The notes below the pieces were generated by a model. That model saw nothing but the letters and a program-made list of their open reading frames with translations. It was not told the DNA's origin and made no database searches. From positions 1-61,443 of the IMG/VR virus record IMGVR_UViG_3300042905_004017: a DNA stretch of 61,443 nt; one strand, given 5' to 3'. Below, piece after piece: positions 8,332 through 16,229 of the stretch. Source of the stretch: a virus. Made by a program: the position numbers and the translations under genes. Every line of letters starts with the position of its first letter. The stretch's first letter is position 1.

Positions 8332-9180
8332 ATGGATCAAAAACCTCTCAATCCATTGCGAGCTCATTTTAGACAACCGGCAATTTATCTCAAATTACCC
8401 AGCAACGGAGACTTTTGGCTGGCAGGGTTGGACATGCCCAAGACTCACGAGTTGCCAATATATCCAATGACTGCCAAAGACGAGATCATGTTAAAAACAC
8501 CCGATGCCCTGTTAAATGGGCAAGGTGTTGTAGATGTGATCGAAAGCTGCTGCCCGCACATCACAGATGCCTGGCAGATTCCCAGCACAGACGTGGATGC
8601 CATATTGATTGCAATTAGAATAGCATCTTATGGCGACACCATGGGCATTGATACCAAGTGCCCGCACTGCGAAACAGAAAACAGATTTGATGTTGCACTC
8701 ACCGGATATCTAGATGGTATTCAGTGTCCAGATTATAATCGCAAACTAGAACACGAAAAAATTAGAATAAAAATCAAGCCACAAACCTACGCAAGTTTAA
8801 ATGAAACCAGCAAGATCAGTTATGAACAACAACGCATGTTAGAAAACATTGTGGTTGACGGCAGCGAAGATCAAGTCAAAGTTACTGCGTATAAACACCA
8901 TATTGGCCGATTGGTTGATCTCAACGCCAAGCTGCTGGTAGACAGCACAGAATTTATTGAACTGGTTGACAGTGGCTCCATAGTCTCCGAACCAGAATAC
9001 ATCAAAGAGTTTTACTTGAACTGTGATTCAGAAATTTGTAAAAAACTACAAGAACGCATACTTGAACTTAGTCAGCAAGGTGCAATCAAACCTCAAACCG
9101 GCACTTGCGAAAATTGTTCTAAAAACTACGACGTTTCATTGACATTTGACTATGCAAGTTTTTTCGCCAACAGCTCTTGA
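8332..9180 (+). CDS. 26: Baseplate hub protein gp26
   Basis: Component or assembly factor of the T4 baseplate hub (T4_baseplate family). The 282-residue product starts MDQKPLNPLRAHFRQPAIY, followed by LPSNGDFWLAGLDMP, the ELPIYPMTAKDEIMLKTPDAL motif (about 45-65) and IESCCPHITDAWQIPSTDVD, all typical of gp26-like proteins. Two cysteine pairs, CPHC (about residue 110) and CENC (about 263), suggest a zinc-binding site. I chose the ATG at 8332 because it follows a late promoter and an AGGA site; the open frame extends further upstream only through the divergent promoter region and the neighbouring gene. T4 gp26 is shorter (about 208 residues). Confidence 0.85.
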   Translation: MDQKPLNPLRAHFRQPAIYLKLPSNGDFWLAGLDMPKTHELPIYPMTAKDEIMLKTPDALLNGQGVVDVIESCCPHITDAWQIPSTDVDAILIAIRIASYGDTMGIDTKCPHCETENRFDVALTGYLDGIQCPDYNRKLEHEKIRIKIKPQTYASLNETSKISYEQQRMLENIVVDGSEDQVKVTAYKHHIGRLVDLNAKLLVDSTEFIELVDSGSIVSEPEYIKEFYLNCDSEICKKLQERILELSQQGAIKPQTGTCENCSKNYDVSLTFDYASFFANSS

Positions 9181-9395
9181 CACTTGACGCCGAAGGTATT
9201 TTAGGTTTAGTTAAGAGCTACGAAAAACAAGTCAAAGACATCAAAGAAGACCTACTAAGAATGTGCTGGTACATGCGCGGCGGATTGAATTACAACGATG
9301 CCATGATGTTGGGCAGCGAAGATCGACGTATCATAAACGAAATTATCAAAGACAATTTAGAAACTGCCAAGAAATCAGGAATGCCATTCTGGTAA
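9177..9395 (+). CDS. Small tail-associated protein downstream of gp26
   Basis: A 72-residue protein, helical, with the segment YNDAMMLGSEDRRIINEIIKDNLE and an aromatic C-terminus (GMPFW). Small proteins of this type commonly follow gp26 in T4-like phages and are thought to help tail or baseplate assembly; I cannot assign a T4 number. The only in-frame start before residue 29 is a TTG at 9177 that overlaps the gp26 stop (TTGA), so translation is probably coupled to gp26. Two hairpins, the second followed by a T-run, come right after its stop, marking the end of this transcription unit. Confidence 0.6.
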   Translation: MTLDAEGILGLVKSYEKQVKDIKEDLLRMCWYMRGGLNYNDAMMLGSEDRRIINEIIKDNLETAKKSGMPFW

Positions 9396-9446
9396 GACTA
9401 ACTGCGTTAGTCTATTGATTTCGCTTGCGCTCATCAATGTTTTTTT
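9395..9446 (+). terminator. Tandem hairpins and T-run ending the gp26 unit
   Basis: Starting at the last base of the stop codon, AGACTAAC (9395-9402) pairs perfectly with GTTAGTCT (9406-9413) around a 3-nt loop. A second stem ATTGAT (9414-9419)/ATCAAT (9433-9438), with an inner CGC/GCG pair, is followed by seven T residues at 9440-9446. This is a good rho-independent terminator. Confidence 0.75.
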
Positions 9447-9644
9447 AGGTTTCATCCAGATTAATTGGTCACTCTTTGCCCAGGGCGGGCAAAAATTATA
9501 TGCTTCATCCGAGTCGCATAGTCACTAGTATTAGAGCATTACAGAGGCGGTTGTCCGGTACCTCGAGCTCCGTTCTTATCACAACGGCGATTTGTACACA
9601 ACATACTAGCGTGGTATACAAACGTGTGCAATCGCTTGCACGTC
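9447..9644 (+). ncRNA. Possible structured RNA in a gene-free stretch
   Basis: No convincing protein gene lies between 9396 and 9796. The stretch is visibly richer in G+C than its neighbours and holds several local stems: TTTGCCC (9475-9481)/GGGCAAA (9487-9493), TTTGTA...TACAAA with an inner CAC/GTG pair just before 9623, and the terminator-like hairpin at 9622-9649. Its position between two terminators suggests a short separate transcript of about 200 nt. It does not show a tRNA cloverleaf or T-loop. The remaining part (9650-9796) has a CTCGT/ACGAG stem and a bulged CTAG-CACA/TGTG-CTAG stem reaching the stop codon of the gene at 9797. This is inference from base pairing seen by eye. Confidence 0.35.
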
Positions 9645-9649
9645 TTTTT
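9622..9649 (+). terminator. Hairpin plus T-run inside the gene-free stretch
   Basis: ACGTGTGCAA (9622-9631), loop TCGC, then TTGCACGT (9636-9643): eight base pairs with a 2-nt GT bulge, followed by CTTTTT (T-run 9645-9649). It fits a rho-independent terminator on the plus strand, although no protein gene directly precedes it. Confidence 0.6.
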
Positions 9650-9796
9650 AGCCTTATCAATCCTATTCAAACAACTAAATCGCGGCGTTTGCGATCTTCA
9701 TCCCGAAGGGTAGTAGTTGAGTGCTCGTTGCGGCGACGAGGCTTCCGTCCCTGTGTATATTTCAACCAGGTCTAGGGCACACGATATTGACCTGTG

Positions 9797-10594
9797 CTAG
9801 TCTTTACTGCTCAAAATTCTTAATTTATTTGATAGAAATTTGCCATAAGATTCATGAGATAAAGGGCCAGGGTGTGAATTATCATTGCCAAGGTCTATTA
9901 ACATACTAACCATAGGTTGATACAAATTGAGCCATAATTGTTCTTGTATACCGCCAACGGACTGATAATCATTGTGTATTTTATCGTATAATAAATTTAT
10001 TTGATCGTCGTTTCTGTTATAAGAATTTAAAATAGTGTTTGTATATTTTGTAAGTGAGTTTGATTTGATTGGTTTTGATTTTTTTTTAAAAAAGTTTTTA
10101 TCCCAATGACAATAATTGTTTAAAAAGTAAATTTTTGTTTTTTTGGACTTGGCCAAGGTTGAGAGAATATTAACATATCTGACAATATCCAATATATCGT
10201 AATGTGCATTACTGATCAAACATAAATCATCTCGCAGTTTATGTAAAAATTTATCACTAAATGATAAATCATTACCATGAAACGGCAATAGATCGTGACC
10301 AGCTTTAAATACCCTAGTGCAATCGTATGGCTCTAGGCCTAACCAAGTGTAGTGTCTTGGATAGCTTGTCCAGCCAACAAAAACAAAATCATAAGCAGAT
10401 TTTGTTAATTCCACACATGTATCTAAAAATATACGCAAGTTTGAATATCCACCTACACCTATATTGGTTACAAGAACATCATCACCAAACATTTCTGCAG
10501 CTAACACATTTGCATAATGCATTGAATTCTGATTTTCTAAATCTAATCCAATACCTTGAACAATGGAGCATCCAGAAAATAATAATCTAATCAT
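9797..10594 (-). CDS. SGNH/GDSL-like hydrolase
   Basis: Probable SGNH-fold esterase or acyl hydrolase acting on an acylated glycan or similar substrate. In 265 residues the family blocks can be followed: block I RLLFSGCSIVQGIG with nucleophile candidate S10 (GCS instead of GDS), block II NIGVGGYSN near 44-52 with the oxyanion glycine, a block III-like GWTS near 74-77 that lacks the usual GxND asparagine, and block V DNSHPG with D238 and H241. The missing asparagine means activity is uncertain. It is the last gene of the leftward operon that starts with gp47, 11 bp after the GIY-YIG nuclease. A second SGNH protein starts at 61206. Confidence 0.7.
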   Translation of the reverse strand: MIRLLFSGCSIVQGIGLDLENQNSMHYANVLAAEMFGDDVLVTNIGVGGYSNLRIFLDTCVELTKSAYDFVFVGWTSYPRHYTWLGLEPYDCTRVFKAGHDLLPFHGNDLSFSDKFLHKLRDDLCLISNAHYDILDIVRYVNILSTLAKSKKTKIYFLNNYCHWDKNFFKKKSKPIKSNSLTKYTNTILNSYNRNDDQINLLYDKIHNDYQSVGGIQEQLWLNLYQPMVSMLIDLGNDNSHPGPLSHESYGKFLSNKLRILSSKD

Positions 10595-10605
10595 TACTCA
10601 ATTTG

Positions 10606-11034
10606 TTAAAGTTTGTTTTTTATATGAGAGCCATGGACACGGACCTGTATATGCCCGTTGTAATAATCATCTGATTCTAAGACTTGGTGTCGGAATTGTT
10701 CTCTTGCTTCAATATATGAACATTCTGCTTTTGATTTACAGTAATACAGTATTTGTCTAGTGAATTTGTCTGCGCCTAGAGTTTGTATGTCTTTTTTGAG
10801 TTCGTCATTTGAGCCATAATATTCTTGCCAATCGCTATCTATTTTGCTTCTGATCTTCTTTTTCTTTTTGTTACCGTTTTTAAGTTTTACTGTTCGTACT
10901 GTAGTTTTTGAAAATTTAGCTAACTTCTTTCCTATGTATTTGCGCCCAGATACAGTATTCGTTATCAAATACACAAATCCTACACAATCTTCAGGAAGTG
11001 ATTCCACAAGAGTGGATTCGAATAGCCATGACAT
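10606..11034 (-). CDS. GIY-YIG family nuclease
   Basis: Predicted DNA endonuclease of the GIY-YIG superfamily, which in T4-like phages includes Seg-type homing enzymes. In 142 residues: GFVYLITNTVSGRKYIGKK gives the two signature strands (VYLI at 21-24, YIG at 33-35), a lysine-rich insertion at about 54-61 (NKKKKKIRSK), then DSDWQEYYGSNDELKKDI and a catalytic arginine candidate in FTRQIL (R93), followed by the glutamate in IEAREQ (E109 or E112). There is no DNA-binding module after the catalytic core, so it is smaller than typical Seg enzymes. Homing or repair are both possible; it is embedded in accessory genes downstream of gp46. Confidence 0.8.
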   Translation of the reverse strand: MSWLFESTLVESLPEDCVGFVYLITNTVSGRKYIGKKLAKFSKTTVRTVKLKNGNKKKKKIRSKIDSDWQEYYGSNDELKKDIQTLGADKFTRQILYYCKSKAECSYIEAREQFRHQVLESDDYYNGHIQVRVHGSHIKNKL

Positions 11035-11045
11035 ACAGCATATAA

Positions 11046-11630
11046 TTATGCCTTATAGTCTAGATTACAATAAAATGTTATTTCCTCTATACATGTGTTT
11101 GGATCCAAAGTTTGAGCATATTTTATAAAATTAGATACTGCTTCTAGATCAATTCCATTTCCTGTCCATGTAGGTCTACTACGACTAAGTTCAGTATCTA
11201 ATCGATCCAGTGTAATTAATGTAGTTTTAAATGATACTGTATTTGCTTTAAATGCTGCTGTGCCCTGTTGGCTAGCATGCTCTAAGGCTGCTTTTGCTAC
11301 ACGATAAGTTTCAAATCTTGGTTCTGGAGCTACAACGATTTTATTACCCACACTGCCAATATTGACGATCCATCCTGTTTTATTAGCTGCCCGCCATGCA
11401 TCATAAACAGCAAAATACACCTGTGACTGAGCAAAGTTAGCCCATGCTTCTTGCGGAGGACCATCAAATGCGTTATTGACAAACACATCGTAGTCCAAGC
11501 TCATTGCAGCAATCGCATCTGTATTGCGGGTAATATCAATGCCGTCTGCACGACTGACACTTGTACCTGCAAATTGTTCAACTAGGTGTTTACCTAGCCC
11601 TCTATTGCCGCCTGTTACCAACATCTTCAT
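11046..11630 (-). CDS. Short-chain dehydrogenase/reductase
   Basis: NAD(P)-dependent oxidoreductase of the SDR superfamily. In 194 residues: nucleotide-binding TGGNRGLG at 6-13, NNA motif (VNNAFDG) at 52-54, catalytic serine in NIGSVGN (S93) and the YxxxK pair Y109/K113 in YRVAKAA. It is shorter than classical SDRs (about 250), mainly through a reduced C-terminal substrate region. Its ATG overlaps the stop of the radical SAM gene upstream by 4 bp (ATGA), which suggests a shared pathway, for example oxidation or reduction of a sugar or side chain. The substrate is not evident. Confidence 0.85.
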   Translation of the reverse strand: MKMLVTGGNRGLGKHLVEQFAGTSVSRADGIDITRNTDAIAAMSLDYDVFVNNAFDGPPQEAWANFAQSQVYFAVYDAWRAANKTGWIVNIGSVGNKIVVAPEPRFETYRVAKAALEHASQQGTAAFKANTVSFKTTLITLDRLDTELSRSRPTWTGNGIDLEAVSNFIKYAQTLDPNTCIEEITFYCNLDYKA

Positions 11631-12748
11631 CTAATAGATCCTCCTTGATCCCAAACTTTTGTAAATTTTTCTCCGCACGTCATGGCGCATTCCATAATTT
11701 TGTTTGATCCAGACCAGCGATCAACAAGCTCAGTCCAAAAATTTGATTGAAAAATATCTTCTAAACTTTTGTTATTGATGTCTAATTCGTTTTTATATTG
11801 TTCAACAAACGCTTTTACTTGAATTCTTCCTGGGCCAGTAAAACTTGATTCATGCGCCCCTGGCATGGCACTGTCACGGAATCTGGCATCGTACATGTTA
11901 TGCTCAAAGAAATTACACGGCAATACTAATCCTTCAGCAGTTATAACAACTTTGTTGCCTAGCAGCGCATCGCATTGAACATCAGTTAGTTCAAGATACT
12001 TTCTAAAGCTACCGTGCATCTTTTTTATTACTTCAATTTTTTGTACACTGGGATTACGCAATTCCTCTAGTGTGGGTTCTTCTAAGCAATATTCAATGTT
12101 TTTGTTTTTATCTAGTACAGGCCAATTTTTATAAGCAGTTTCGTTTTTATGATCGTAAAATCTTCCAGTTTTTCTAGCCAAGAAATTAAAAAAGCCATAT
12201 TCTTGACTTAACGCTCTTGCCTGTTCAACTTGGTGCTCGTTGTGTTTAAAAACAATATAGTTCCATTGTGCTCTACCACCAGCACGAATAAACGCCAGGG
12301 CATTACGCATAGCTGTTGCATATTTTACATTACGTCTGTACAGATGTAAAGTATCCTCTAATCCATCAAATCCAAAATCAATCTGACCGTACCCGTTCAT
12401 TATACGGGCTATTTCTCCCCAGTAGTTTTCGTCATGAACTCCGCCGTTGGTATGAAAGTATAACCAAAGTGTTGGATTCTTCCGCCTAAAGTCCTGTAGT
12501 ATATCCAGAAAGTCGGGATGCATGATAGGATCGCCGTAACTGCCGCAAAAAAATATTTGTCGTAAACTTTTACAATGTTCGACGCTAAACGCAGCATCAA
12601 TAGCACACCTGTCTAAATGCACTAGAGGCATATAGGGATTTACGGGACCACCTTGTATGTTTCTAGGACATTGGGGACAGGCAGCATTACAATAGGTTGT
12701 AATTTCCAGTTGATATTCTGTTATTTGAGAAAAAATAAAATTTTTCAT
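11627..12748 (-). CDS. Radical SAM/SPASM-like enzyme
   Basis: Radical S-adenosylmethionine enzyme. The [4Fe-4S] motif C20-x3-C24-x2-C27 (TYCNAACPQC) follows the first strand LEITTYC, and the SAM-contact loop is FFCGSYGDPIMHPDF. A C-terminal cysteine-rich region (CDALLG, VITAEGLVLPCNFFEH, CAMTCGEKF) resembles a SPASM domain that would hold auxiliary Fe-S clusters; such enzymes often modify peptides. The 373-residue layout, with cysteines at the C-terminus, differs from the six N-terminal-cysteine radical SAM proteins elsewhere in this window. It overlaps its neighbours by 4 bp on both sides, so it is tightly coupled to the dehydrogenase and to the unknown protein upstream. Confidence 0.88.
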   Translation of the reverse strand: MKNFIFSQITEYQLEITTYCNAACPQCPRNIQGGPVNPYMPLVHLDRCAIDAAFSVEHCKSLRQIFFCGSYGDPIMHPDFLDILQDFRRKNPTLWLYFHTNGGVHDENYWGEIARIMNGYGQIDFGFDGLEDTLHLYRRNVKYATAMRNALAFIRAGGRAQWNYIVFKHNEHQVEQARALSQEYGFFNFLARKTGRFYDHKNETAYKNWPVLDKNKNIEYCLEEPTLEELRNPSVQKIEVIKKMHGSFRKYLELTDVQCDALLGNKVVITAEGLVLPCNFFEHNMYDARFRDSAMPGAHESSFTGPGRIQVKAFVEQYKNELDINNKSLEDIFQSNFWTELVDRWSGSNKIMECAMTCGEKFTKVWDQGGSIR

Positions 12749-13512
12749 TGCAAAATTTTAAAACTGCTGCCTGATAACACAAGCAGGCAATAGCGTTCTT
12801 CAATAGTTAAATCTGGATTGGTATAATCGTAATCTTGTTTAGAAACCATTGTCAAATATGTATTTGTTGGTAAAAATTTTTTGTTTTGATCTATCCAATT
12901 GGTGTAATATTCTTTGCAATTATCTGACACATATAAACCAACTTGACGAACAGAATAGACAAAATAATCCCACCCTCTAAGAAAATCATTCAAAGAAATT
13001 TGTTTATTTGATAGTGTTCTAGGCTGTATACGATCTTTGATAAAATTGTAACAATCAAATTTGTACAAAATTTCAGGATTTTTTATTTTGACACAAAGCT
13101 GATGGTAATTTGGTAATAATTTTTTTTCTCTACTATTTTTTTCTAAACTGGCTTTAATCACAAACGGAAGAGTATCTACTGTAATTGTAATGTCAATTAG
13201 ATCTAAAAAACAATCAAACTTGTTATTATAAATGTGTGTTTTTAGAATCCAGCTTTTTTGTGTATCTAACTGATAGAGTTCCTGTAATTGAACATTTAGT
13301 CTCTCTTGATCAACATCAATTTCTGTTAATGACATCTTAGTTATTTCTGTAAAAGGAAAATTACTTACAAATTCATTATCAATTACAGTTTTACTATCAT
13401 TTAATCCAACGTAACGAACTTGACTATTCAAGGTTGGATTAGAATCCAATATCAATTTTAAAATTGTATCTCCTGCATAGCCTGACTTCCATCGCAAAAT
13501 AGTTATTGGCAT
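12745..13512 (-). CDS. Unknown protein with sulfotransferase-like N-terminus
   Basis: A 255-residue protein that I do not recognise with certainty. The N-terminus ITILRWKSGYAGDTILKLIL has the strand-glycine loop-helix shape of a nucleotide- or PAPS-binding loop, as in sulfotransferases, and WILKTHIYN (about 88-96) resembles the KTH segment that follows the core strand in that fold. The C-terminal half is rich in Y, N and K. No transmembrane segment or signal peptide. The ATGA overlap with the radical SAM gene downstream and the 10-bp overlap upstream place it in the same operon. Sulfotransferase is a guess based on these two segments. Confidence 0.5.
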   Translation of the reverse strand: MPITILRWKSGYAGDTILKLILDSNPTLNSQVRYVGLNDSKTVIDNEFVSNFPFTEITKMSLTEIDVDQERLNVQLQELYQLDTQKSWILKTHIYNNKFDCFLDLIDITITVDTLPFVIKASLEKNSREKKLLPNYHQLCVKIKNPEILYKFDCYNFIKDRIQPRTLSNKQISLNDFLRGWDYFVYSVRQVGLYVSDNCKEYYTNWIDQNKKFLPTNTYLTMVSKQDYDYTNPDLTIEERYCLLVLSGSSFKILQ

Positions 13513-14009
13513 ATTATTATAGTATCATCAATGACAACACCACCTAATTCATCTGCAATTTTTTCATAAGAATATTTTAATCTATTAAAATTAAATCTGT
13601 TTAGCGGTAAAGTTACTAGTATATTTTTTGTCAATTTTCTACATTTTTTTATGTTATCTAAAATAGTTTGCCAGTCTTGATATTGTATCCACAAAGTGCT
13701 GTTAATTATACATAATACGTCAGAATTTATTTTCTTTATACAGTATTCGATCAGTTGTAAATTCGCAGGATCAATAAACAGGGTGTTTGGTTTCCAGTCA
13801 ATTTTGGCTTTAGAAAACATAGATGGTTCTATAAAAGTTCCATCAATATTCAATCGACATCCACCGCTAAACAAAATTGTGGTTGTCTTATTTTTTGTAT
13901 AATCTTTTATAAATTCGTCTACTGGTGCAGATATTGGATAAAATGTTGCCTGATATCTAGCTAACAAATATTTTTCATTATGATCAGGAATTTTTTTTAA
14001 TATCTTCAT
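13503..14009 (-). CDS. Unknown accessory protein
   Basis: A 168-residue protein of unknown function. It alternates strands and helices: TTTILFSGGCRLN (about 44-56), NTLFIDPANLQLIEYCIKKI, DVLCIINSTLWI, then NILVTLPLNRFNFNRLKYSYEKIADELGG and VIDDTIIICQ at the end. The late part resembles the final strands of a Rossmann-type methyltransferase, but no glycine-rich SAM-binding motif is visible, so this is only a structural impression. It overlaps the genes on both sides (26 bp upstream, 10 bp downstream). Confidence 0.5.
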   Translation of the reverse strand: MKILKKIPDHNEKYLLARYQATFYPISAPVDEFIKDYTKNKTTTILFSGGCRLNIDGTFIEPSMFSKAKIDWKPNTLFIDPANLQLIEYCIKKINSDVLCIINSTLWIQYQDWQTILDNIKKCRKLTKNILVTLPLNRFNFNRLKYSYEKIADELGGVVIDDTIIICQ

Positions 14010-14463
14010 TGCGAAAATAAAACCTGGTTAAAGGATGTACCCAATTAAATTGTGTGCCGTTATCATTTTTTCCACTAATGTAGTTGTATAATTTGTGCCT
14101 TACCTGTGAACTGATATAAGAAAAAATGGCGTCGTCATACGAATCAGGAACAGATGTTTGTGGTTCTGGAATGGCATTAAATTTGTTAATCGACAAATAC
14201 AACCAAGTGCCTAGGCCAAAATTATCTAAAGTTTCATTACAAATGTTTACTATCGTGCTAAATTTGAAAATCTGATTGACTATGTAAATACACATCTGGG
14301 GCTGTTGGTTACATTCTTTGCCAACAATAGATTTTACATGATTGCAATCACCCGAATAATATATTCTGGATATTTTATTATTTTCTACGAACTGTTTTAA
14401 AAGATAATCCTGTTCAAAAAGATCAGCGTGATACCAAAGTAATTGATTATCTAAAACATTCAT
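13984..14463 (-). CDS. Unknown accessory protein after gp46
   Basis: A 159-residue protein without a recognised motif. It begins MNVLDNQLLWYHADLFEQDY and has strand-like segments RIYYSGDC and MCIYIVNQIFKFS, then a helix-rich C-terminus ending in a polar tail. The phrase YYSGDC is similar to LFSGGC in the next gene, so the two could be a related pair. Its ATG overlaps the gp46 stop by 4 bp, hence it is translated with the recombination genes although nothing in it suggests DNA metabolism. Confidence 0.5.
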   Translation of the reverse strand: MNVLDNQLLWYHADLFEQDYLLKQFVENNKISRIYYSGDCNHVKSIVGKECNQQPQMCIYIVNQIFKFSTIVNICNETLDNFGLGTWLYLSINKFNAIPEPQTSVPDSYDDAIFSYISSQVRHKLYNYISGKNDNGTQFNWVHPLTRFYFRNEDIKKNS

Positions 14464-16229
14464 TTTATTTCAACATCAGTATTATAGCTGGTAAATCCGT
14501 TTTCTTTTACTACACTCAAAACGTTGTTTACACGACCAGCCAGCTCATCTTTGTGCGATACTAGCCAAACAGATCTATTACCTTCGCGGCTCATTTTCTT
14601 GAGAATGGCCAGACTGTTTTCTACACCCGAGCTGTCCATACCAGTATCAATGACTTCGTCAATGAACAAGAGATTAATTGGCTGATACAAGCTTTCCCAA
14701 ACATCACGAAATGCCCAACTCAAACTCAATATCAATCTGTTACGTTCGCCTCGGCTCAAGTTATCAAAGTCCAATTCTCTACCCAGTTCTTCGATGCTGA
14801 CAGATAGATCATTTTGGAACTTGACAGTGTGAGGCAATCCAATCCTATCCAAGTACTGACTTAACCTAGCGTTTAGATAACTTAGATTTTGATCAATGAT
14901 TCTTTTGCGAATGAAACTGTCTTTGTTGGTCAATAGTTTAAGCAAGAACTCTTGATGTTCTCTAACATTGGCCAATTCATTGATCATGTCATAGTTAATT
15001 TCTTCCAGCGCCTGTGTTTCCATCTCTCGGATTTGCTCTTCGTATGGGTCCGTATCGTTTTGTTTAGTTTCTAACTGTTGTTTTAAGTTAGCGACAGTAT
15101 TCTTGTGATTGATAGCATCTTCTTTCCGATCGTAAAACACTGTAGGAACAGGACCCGGCTCACCTAGTAGTTCTAAGGCACCAATGTGTGCATGTAATTG
15201 TTCGTCATTGGTAAGATACTGTAGTGCGGTTTCTTTCAAGGCGTTGCGTTTTTCTTCTAACACTTGCTCATGTTTGTGATCGTGAATTGCCTGACCGCAG
15301 GCATAACACTCATGCTTTTCTAGTTTTTCAATTTCTAATTTTAACTTGTCTAACTGTTTTAATAGTTTGACTTGTTCAGTTTCGCAAGCAATTTTCCAGC
15401 GATTAATTTCTGCGGCTTTTTTGGTTTTTTCATTATATGCATCTAGTGCATCGTGATTGGCAAGCTCTTGATCAATGGCCAAATCTCCTACAACCTCTAA
15501 AGCCTTTTCCAGTTCTACAATTTCATTGGCTCGTTTGGTAGTCCATATTGTTTGCCTACGCCTCGTGGCTTCGATTTGTTCTTGAATACGTGCATTGGCA
15601 TCTGTGACTGCCTTGATACGATATTCTTCTTGAGTGATAGCATCTCGAGTGGCCTTCAGTTGTTCTTTAAGCGCATCTGCTTTTTCACTCAACATAGTAA
15701 TACCAAGCAACTGCTCAATGATGGCTCGTTGATCGTTGGCTTTGAGTGCAAGGAATGGTTCTGTGTATGTGTTAAGTGCAACAATGTGTTTGAACATGTC
15801 GTGGCTCATACCCAGCATGCGTTCAATTTCTGCTTGTGTCTCTCTTGAGTCGCCTTGACTTTCGTCAGTGATTTGTTGTTCTTGGCCACCAACATAAAAT
15901 GCCATTGTGTTGGGCTTACGACCACGTTCGATCTTGAAGTCAATACCGTCCTTTTCAAACTCAATGGTAACCAACATGTTCTTACCATTTGTTTTGTTGA
16001 TAAGATTGTCTTTTTTGATGTTGGTTAAGGCAGCGCCGTAGAGCGCATAACTCAGTGCATTGATAATGGTTGTTTTGCCAGTTCCATTTCTGGCTCCTGT
16101 GTCGTCTCCACCCAGGTCCAAGTTTTGTCCCAGTACTAGAGTCAAATCTTTGCGGTCAAACTGAACGGCCTGGGTAGCATTACCCACGCTCATGAAATTT
16201 TTCACGGCCAGTGTTTTTATTTTAAACAT
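14460..16229 (-). CDS. 46: Recombination endonuclease subunit gp46 (Rad50/SbcC-like)
   Basis: ATPase subunit of the gp46-gp47 complex, which resects DNA ends for recombination-dependent replication and host DNA breakdown. In 589 residues: Walker A GARNGTGKTT at 45-54, long coiled coils at about 170-305 and 320-440 separated by a zinc-hook CYAC at 308-311, ABC signature LSRGER at 491-496, Walker B LLFIDE at 520-525 and a histidine switch in LVSHKDE near the end. All parts needed for activity are present. The start codon overlaps the end of gp47 by one base. Confidence 0.97.
   Translation of the reverse strand: MFKIKTLAVKNFMSVGNATQAVQFDRKDLTLVLGQNLDLGGDDTGARNGTGKTTIINALSYALYGAALTNIKKDNLINKTNGKNMLVTIEFEKDGIDFKIERGRKPNTMAFYVGGQEQQITDESQGDSRETQAEIERMLGMSHDMFKHIVALNTYTEPFLALKANDQRAIIEQLLGITMLSEKADALKEQLKATRDAITQEEYRIKAVTDANARIQEQIEATRRRQTIWTTKRANEIVELEKALEVVGDLAIDQELANHDALDAYNEKTKKAAEINRWKIACETEQVKLLKQLDKLKLEIEKLEKHECYACGQAIHDHKHEQVLEEKRNALKETALQYLTNDEQLHAHIGALELLGEPGPVPTVFYDRKEDAINHKNTVANLKQQLETKQNDTDPYEEQIREMETQALEEINYDMINELANVREHQEFLLKLLTNKDSFIRKRIIDQNLSYLNARLSQYLDRIGLPHTVKFQNDLSVSIEELGRELDFDNLSRGERNRLILSLSWAFRDVWESLYQPINLLFIDEVIDTGMDSSGVENSLAILKKMSREGNRSVWLVSHKDELAGRVNNVLSVVKENGFTSYNTDVEIK

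Noticed and set aside
9540-9570. Overlapping KpnI, XhoI and SacI-type palindromes (GGTACC, CTCGAG, GAGCTC) that look like a cloning polylinker
   Set aside because: Only three sites, with ordinary flanking sequence that continues the stem structure; no vector sequence is recognisable.
9476-9775. Open frame of 99 residues with a TTG start in the gene-free stretch
   Set aside because: Composition is R/S-rich without any family pattern, no ribosome-binding site, and it runs through two hairpins including a terminator; more likely chance.
9447-9796. tRNA or tmRNA gene
   Set aside because: No acceptor-stem pairing, no T-loop of the GTTCRA type and no 3' CCA end could be found on either strand.
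9772-9800. Bulged stem CTAG-CACA/TGTG-CTAG as terminator of the leftward SGNH operon
   Set aside because: Overlaps the stop codon and has no T-run on the minus strand; noted only as a possible structure.
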